A DNA stretch of 59,030 bases from the NCBI GenBank assembly GCA_024401825.1, contig JAKSKF010000006.1, positions 1 through 59,030 on the forward strand. Reading direction: 5' to 3'. Below are positions 56,066 through 59,030 of this stretch, one piece after another; the first letter of the stretch is position 1; each line of letters opens with the position of its first letter. Origin of the DNA: Bacteroidales bacterium (GTDB lineage: Bacteria > Bacteroidota > Bacteroidia > Bacteroidales > UBA932). Made by a program: the position numbers and the translations under genes. The notes beneath the pieces are model-generated. The model had not been told where the DNA came from and made no database searches. It was given only the letters and a program-made list of their open reading frames with translations.

Positions 56066-56101
56066 TTCCCCCGACAATGCAAAATTGTAGGGGGAATTTT
56101 T
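56066..56101. terminator. Hairpin between the FAD/Fe-S oxidase and tRNA-Pro
   Basis: TTCCCCC and ACAAT (56066-56078) pair with ATTGT and GGGGGAA (56084-56096), interrupted by one mismatch. It directly follows the oxidase stop codon on the minus strand. The T-run (56097-56101) is on the plus side, so as a minus-strand terminator it lacks a U-tract. Confidence 0.55.
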
Positions 56102-58936
56102 CTATTTGGCTTTGGTGCAGGCGTTGACCAGGTAAACAATAGATATATAAGGTATGCCCGAATTTGTCTCCAGACCTATCTCGCAGGTACGCGAATTGGA
56201 ATATCCCACCTTCACGTCCCTGACCTGGTCCCGGAGTTTCCTCAGCGCCCAGGAATTGAGTTCGGGATGAGTCATACCCTTGTCTCCGGCGAAACCGCAG
56301 CACCCCACGCCCTCCGGCACCACCACCTCACTGGCGCAAAGCCTTGCAAGGTCGACAAGAATTCCTCCCAGCCCCATCAGGCGCATAGTGCAGGTCTGGT
56401 GTACGGCAACCTTCTCCTCCGTCCTGGTGAACTCGAGTCGGTCCCTGAGGAATTTCCAGATGAATTCTGCGGGTTCATACAGATGCATACTCTTGATATT
56501 GAGGCGCATTCTGTGCAGACAGGGACTCTGGTCGCACAGAACCGGATATTTTCCATACTCCGAGGCCTGCCAGAGAGCCTGCTCGAGTTCAAGAATCTTT
56601 TCCTTTGCCGTGTCCGGCATACCCTTGCTCTCCCAAACGGTTCCGCAGCAGAGAGAGTCCTTGTTCTCCGGAAATATCACTTCATATCCGGCCTTCTCCA
56701 GAAGTTCTATGGTCTCCTCCACCAGAGGGCGCCTGCAGGGACTGTGCTTTCCCTTCCCCATCATCTGGTTGAAACAGCTGGGGAAATATACCACCTTGAG
56801 GTCTGACGCGGGGGTTCCGCTTGTTTTCGGGGCCCTGTAGGGAAGAGGCGTGGCGGGCACCCACAACGGCAGTTTCACTGCTTTGTGCATAGTCCTGCAC
56901 ACTGCGGTCATGGCCCTGTCCCCGATTACCGTCCTCCCGATTCCGGCAAGGGTCAGCGCTCCCCTAAGGGCATTCTTCGTACCGTGAAAATGATGCGCGG
57001 CCAGATTCCACACCTTGTATGTCACGGTCCCGGGGCCGTTCTGAGCCCTGCGCAGGTCGTGAGTCAGGTCCGCGACGTTAATTCCCATAGGGCAGGACAT
57101 AGAGCACATACCGTCGCCGGCGCAGGTTTCCTCTCCCGGATATCTGTACTGCCTCTTCAGAGACTTCAGCAGCGACGGATTTCCTCCGGACTTCTCAAGA
57201 CGCGCAATCTCCCTTCTGGCCGCAACCCTCATCCTGGAGGACAGCGTAAATCCGCAGGAAACGCAGTTCACCTCGCAAAAGCCACATTCTATGCACTTGT
57301 TCAGGTGCCTGAACGCTTCCTTCATCCGCGCGTCCGCCCCTTGTGCGGGAGAGAGCACGGGCAGGGCCTTGAAATTCTTCAGGAAACAGTCGGGGTCGTC
57401 ATTGAAGATGACACCCGGGTTGAGAAGATTGTCCGGGTCGAATATTTCCTTCACCTTTTTCATTGCCCGGAAAGCGTCTGTCCCCCATTCGTATTCGACG
57501 AAAGGAGCCATATTTCGTCCTGTGCCGTGCTCCGCCTTGAGGGAGCCGTTGTACTTTCCGACCACCATTGCGGCCAGGTCGCGAATCATCTTCTCATAGC
57601 GGGCCACTTCGGCGGCAGAGTCAAATGCCTGATTTATAATGAAATGGAAGTTACCATCCAAAGCGTGACCATAGATACAGGAATCATCATACCCGTGAGC
57701 GTCAAGAAGTTCGGACAAATCCGCGGCGGCAAGCGGCAGGTCCTCTATGTGAAAGGCGACGTCCTCGATGATACAGGTCGTCCCCTCCCTGCGCATCCCG
57801 CCGACAGAAGGGAATATCCCTGAGCGGGCGGCCCAGTACCGGGCGCAAACCTCCGGGTCCCTGGAGAAGTTGACACCAGTCTTGGTCTCGAACCCTTCCA
57901 GGGCCTGTGTCACGGCATTTATCCTGGCGTCCAGTTCTTCCTGCGAAGATGCTCTCACCTGAGTGAGCACCGCGGCAAGGTCCTTTCCGGTGGTGTCGTT
58001 CACTGACGCCAGAGACCTGCGGTCCAGCATCTCCGCCGCGCAAACGTCTAATTTCTCCATTGCCACCACGGCGGACGCGGCCTGTTGGATGGTCTTGAAA
58101 TAAATCATCGCGCTGGCCTGGAACGGTTCCAGGGGAAGCGTCTTCATCCTGACGCCGCTGATGAAAGCAAGAGTTCCTTCAGAACCCACCATAAGGTGCG
58201 CTATGATGTCGAACGGGTCCGAATACTCCACGAAGGGGAGAAGGTTCAAGCCGGTAACGTTCTTGATTGAATATTTATGGAGAATCTTTTCGGTAAGTTC
58301 TGCATTGGAAAGAATCCTGTCACGCAGGGACTTGATTTCGCTGATGAACTTGGTGTGCGTTGCCTGGAAACGCTTGCGGCTGGCCTCATCCCCCGTATCC
58401 AGGACGGTTCCGTCTGAAAGAACGATTCTGGCGGAGACCAGCGTCCTGTCTGCGTTTGCCTTTACTCCGCAACTCATTCCGGAAGAGTTGTTGGCAACTA
58501 TTCCTCCGACCATAGCGCTCTTGATGGAAGCGGGGTCAGGACCGAACTTGCGGGAGTATGGAGCCAGTATTCTGTTGACCTCGTCTCCTATGAGTCCGGG
58601 CTGCAGGGAGATGACTTTACCGTCGTCCTCGATACTGTAGGATTCCCAGTTCTTTCCTGCAACGACAAGTATGGAATCGCTTATTGCCTGACCGGATAGG
58701 GAAGTGCCGGCGGCCCTGAAGGTGACGGGAAGCCGCAATGACCTGGCCTCCTTGAGAATCAGGGCTATTTCCTCCTCGGTGTCGGAGCGGATGACAATCT
58801 TGGGGACCATCCTGTAACAACCGGCGTCGGTACCCCAGCAAAAGCGTTTCAGAGAGTCTGTATAGATTCTGTCCTGAGGAATCTTCCCCTTTATTCCCTG
58901 AAGGAATTCCCTATACTTTGCAAGAATTGGAGACAT
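56102..58936 (-). CDS. FAD-binding and (Fe-S)-binding oxidase (D-lactate/glycolate dehydrogenase type)
   Basis: The 944-residue protein fuses a GlcD/Dld-type flavin dehydrogenase to a GlcF/LutA-type electron-transfer part. The FAD domain is at about 35-240 (FRAAGTSLSGQ near 75 and NNSSGMSCGVKAN), the FAD-oxidase C domain ends near 520 with EHGTGRNMAPFVEYEWG, two 4Fe-4S motifs follow (CIECGFCEVNC; CAGDGMCSMSCP), then two cysteine-rich CCG domains (DSLCCGTVWESKG; GVGCCGFAGDKGM). Such proteins oxidise D-lactate, glycolate or other D-2-hydroxyacids and pass electrons to quinone. No permease is adjacent, so the substrate is open. Confidence 0.92.
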   Translation of the reverse strand: MSPILAKYREFLQGIKGKIPQDRIYTDSLKRFCWGTDAGCYRMVPKIVIRSDTEEEIALILKEARSLRLPVTFRAAGTSLSGQAISDSILVVAGKNWESYSIEDDGKVISLQPGLIGDEVNRILAPYSRKFGPDPASIKSAMVGGIVANNSSGMSCGVKANADRTLVSARIVLSDGTVLDTGDEASRKRFQATHTKFISEIKSLRDRILSNAELTEKILHKYSIKNVTGLNLLPFVEYSDPFDIIAHLMVGSEGTLAFISGVRMKTLPLEPFQASAMIYFKTIQQAASAVVAMEKLDVCAAEMLDRRSLASVNDTTGKDLAAVLTQVRASSQEELDARINAVTQALEGFETKTGVNFSRDPEVCARYWAARSGIFPSVGGMRREGTTCIIEDVAFHIEDLPLAAADLSELLDAHGYDDSCIYGHALDGNFHFIINQAFDSAAEVARYEKMIRDLAAMVVGKYNGSLKAEHGTGRNMAPFVEYEWGTDAFRAMKKVKEIFDPDNLLNPGVIFNDDPDCFLKNFKALPVLSPAQGADARMKEAFRHLNKCIECGFCEVNCVSCGFTLSSRMRVAARREIARLEKSGGNPSLLKSLKRQYRYPGEETCAGDGMCSMSCPMGINVADLTHDLRRAQNGPGTVTYKVWNLAAHHFHGTKNALRGALTLAGIGRTVIGDRAMTAVCRTMHKAVKLPLWVPATPLPYRAPKTSGTPASDLKVVYFPSCFNQMMGKGKHSPCRRPLVEETIELLEKAGYEVIFPENKDSLCCGTVWESKGMPDTAKEKILELEQALWQASEYGKYPVLCDQSPCLHRMRLNIKSMHLYEPAEFIWKFLRDRLEFTRTEEKVAVHQTCTMRLMGLGGILVDLARLCASEVVVPEGVGCCGFAGDKGMTHPELNSWALRKLRDQVRDVKVGYSNSRTCEIGLETNSGIPYISIVYLVNACTKAK

Positions 58937-58942
58937 ACTTCA

Positions 58943-58950
58943 CAAATATA
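58943..58950 (-). promoter_or_regulatory. Predicted -7 promoter box for the FAD/Fe-S oxidase
   Basis: The minus strand reads TATATTTG, a full consensus match, only 6 nt before the ATG, implying a leaderless or nearly leaderless mRNA. It lies 26 nt downstream of the rRNA terminator U-run. Confidence 0.65.
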
Positions 58951-58975
58951 GCAAAAACTTGCGGTATCAGGATAT

Positions 58976-59008
58976 AAAAAAAAGAGGATGGTCAAATGAC
59001 CATCCTCT
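58976..59008 (-). terminator. Intrinsic terminator of an rRNA operon
   Basis: On the minus strand AGAGGATGGTC and GACCATCCTCT form a perfect 11-bp stem with a 4-nt loop, followed by a run of eight T (58983-58976). It lies just after the 5S rRNA end and is the strongest terminator in the window. Confidence 0.93.
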
Positions 59009-59014
59009 CGAAAA

Positions 59015-59030
59015 ACGGCGGCTACCTACT
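59015..59030 (-). rRNA. 3' end of 5S rRNA (partial)
   Basis: The minus strand reads AGTAGGTAGCCGCCG before the terminator. This matches the 3' end of bacterial 5S rRNA, where GAGAGTAGG is followed by the strand that closes helix I. Only about 16 bases are inside the window, so an rRNA operon on the minus strand very likely continues to the right. Confidence 0.72.

Noticed and set aside
55816..56139. A 107-codon minus-strand frame across tRNA-Pro
   Set aside because: It runs straight through the tRNA gene and two hairpins and resembles no protein.
1..59030. CRISPR arrays, insertion sequences, integrases, phage genes, attachment sites
   Set aside because: No regularly spaced repeats, transposase or integrase motifs or duplicated ends were seen; the window looks like stable chromosome.

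Overview
The window comes from a bacterium of the order Bacteroidales (phylum Bacteroidota). The evidence is a SusC/SusD pair, -7 promoter boxes matching TAnnTTTG, a rseC-rnfBCDGEA cluster, BACON-domain and C10-protease genes, and start codons without Shine-Dalgarno sequences. GC content is moderately high, clearly above that of typical Bacteroides, so an Alistipes-like or similar lineage is plausible; the genus cannot be fixed from this sequence. GATC is almost absent from all 59 kb, which is a compositional signature of the genome.

Layout. 1-12620 (+): the translation/transcription core, tRNA-Thr - tuf - tRNA-Trp - secE - nusG - rplK - rplA - rplJ - rplL - rpoB - rpoC, with hairpin terminators after tuf, rplL and rpoC. 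12633-18786: a secreted M16 protease, then convergent xth and cysS, then divergent folD. 18814-22546 (-): a translationally coupled trio of lipid kinase, periplasmic substrate-binding protein and membrane Cache-HAMP-PP2C phosphatase. 22609-25693: tRNA-Arg, a flippase-like membrane protein, and divergent pfkB-family kinase plus DUF368 polyprenyl-phosphate translocase. 25703-38295 (-): an energy-metabolism block (small outer-membrane barrel, nfnA, nfnB; rnfA,E,G,D,C,B, rseC, dnaB, cdsZ) followed by merR and two M23 peptidases. 38373-46143 (+): alaS, a single gene fusing an LptF/G permease to methionyl-tRNA formyltransferase, a NapH-NapG-like iron-sulphur membrane protein, and a Tat-exported aldo/keto reductase-like lipoprotein. 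46140-55519 (-): a peptide/protein-utilisation-like locus (susC, susD, surface lipoprotein, hairpin, C10 protease, BACON lipoprotein). 55520-59030: an AT-rich regulatory gap, tRNA-Pro with an unusual AGG anticodon, a D-lactate/glycolate-type FAD/Fe-S oxidase, and the terminator and last bases of a 5S rRNA gene (-).

How it fits together. Nfn (NADPH/NADH/ferredoxin) and Rnf (ferredoxin/NADH with ion pumping) suggest an anaerobe that balances ferredoxin and pyridine nucleotides at the membrane. The NapHG/reductase pair and the FAD/Fe-S oxidase add likely quinone-linked electron transfer. The SusCD/C10/BACON locus looks built for secreted proteolysis with uptake of products. The LptG-Fmt fusion, the SBP-phosphatase trio and the NapHG-reductase pair are the most unusual systems here. 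No insertion sequence, phage, CRISPR array or integrase was seen.
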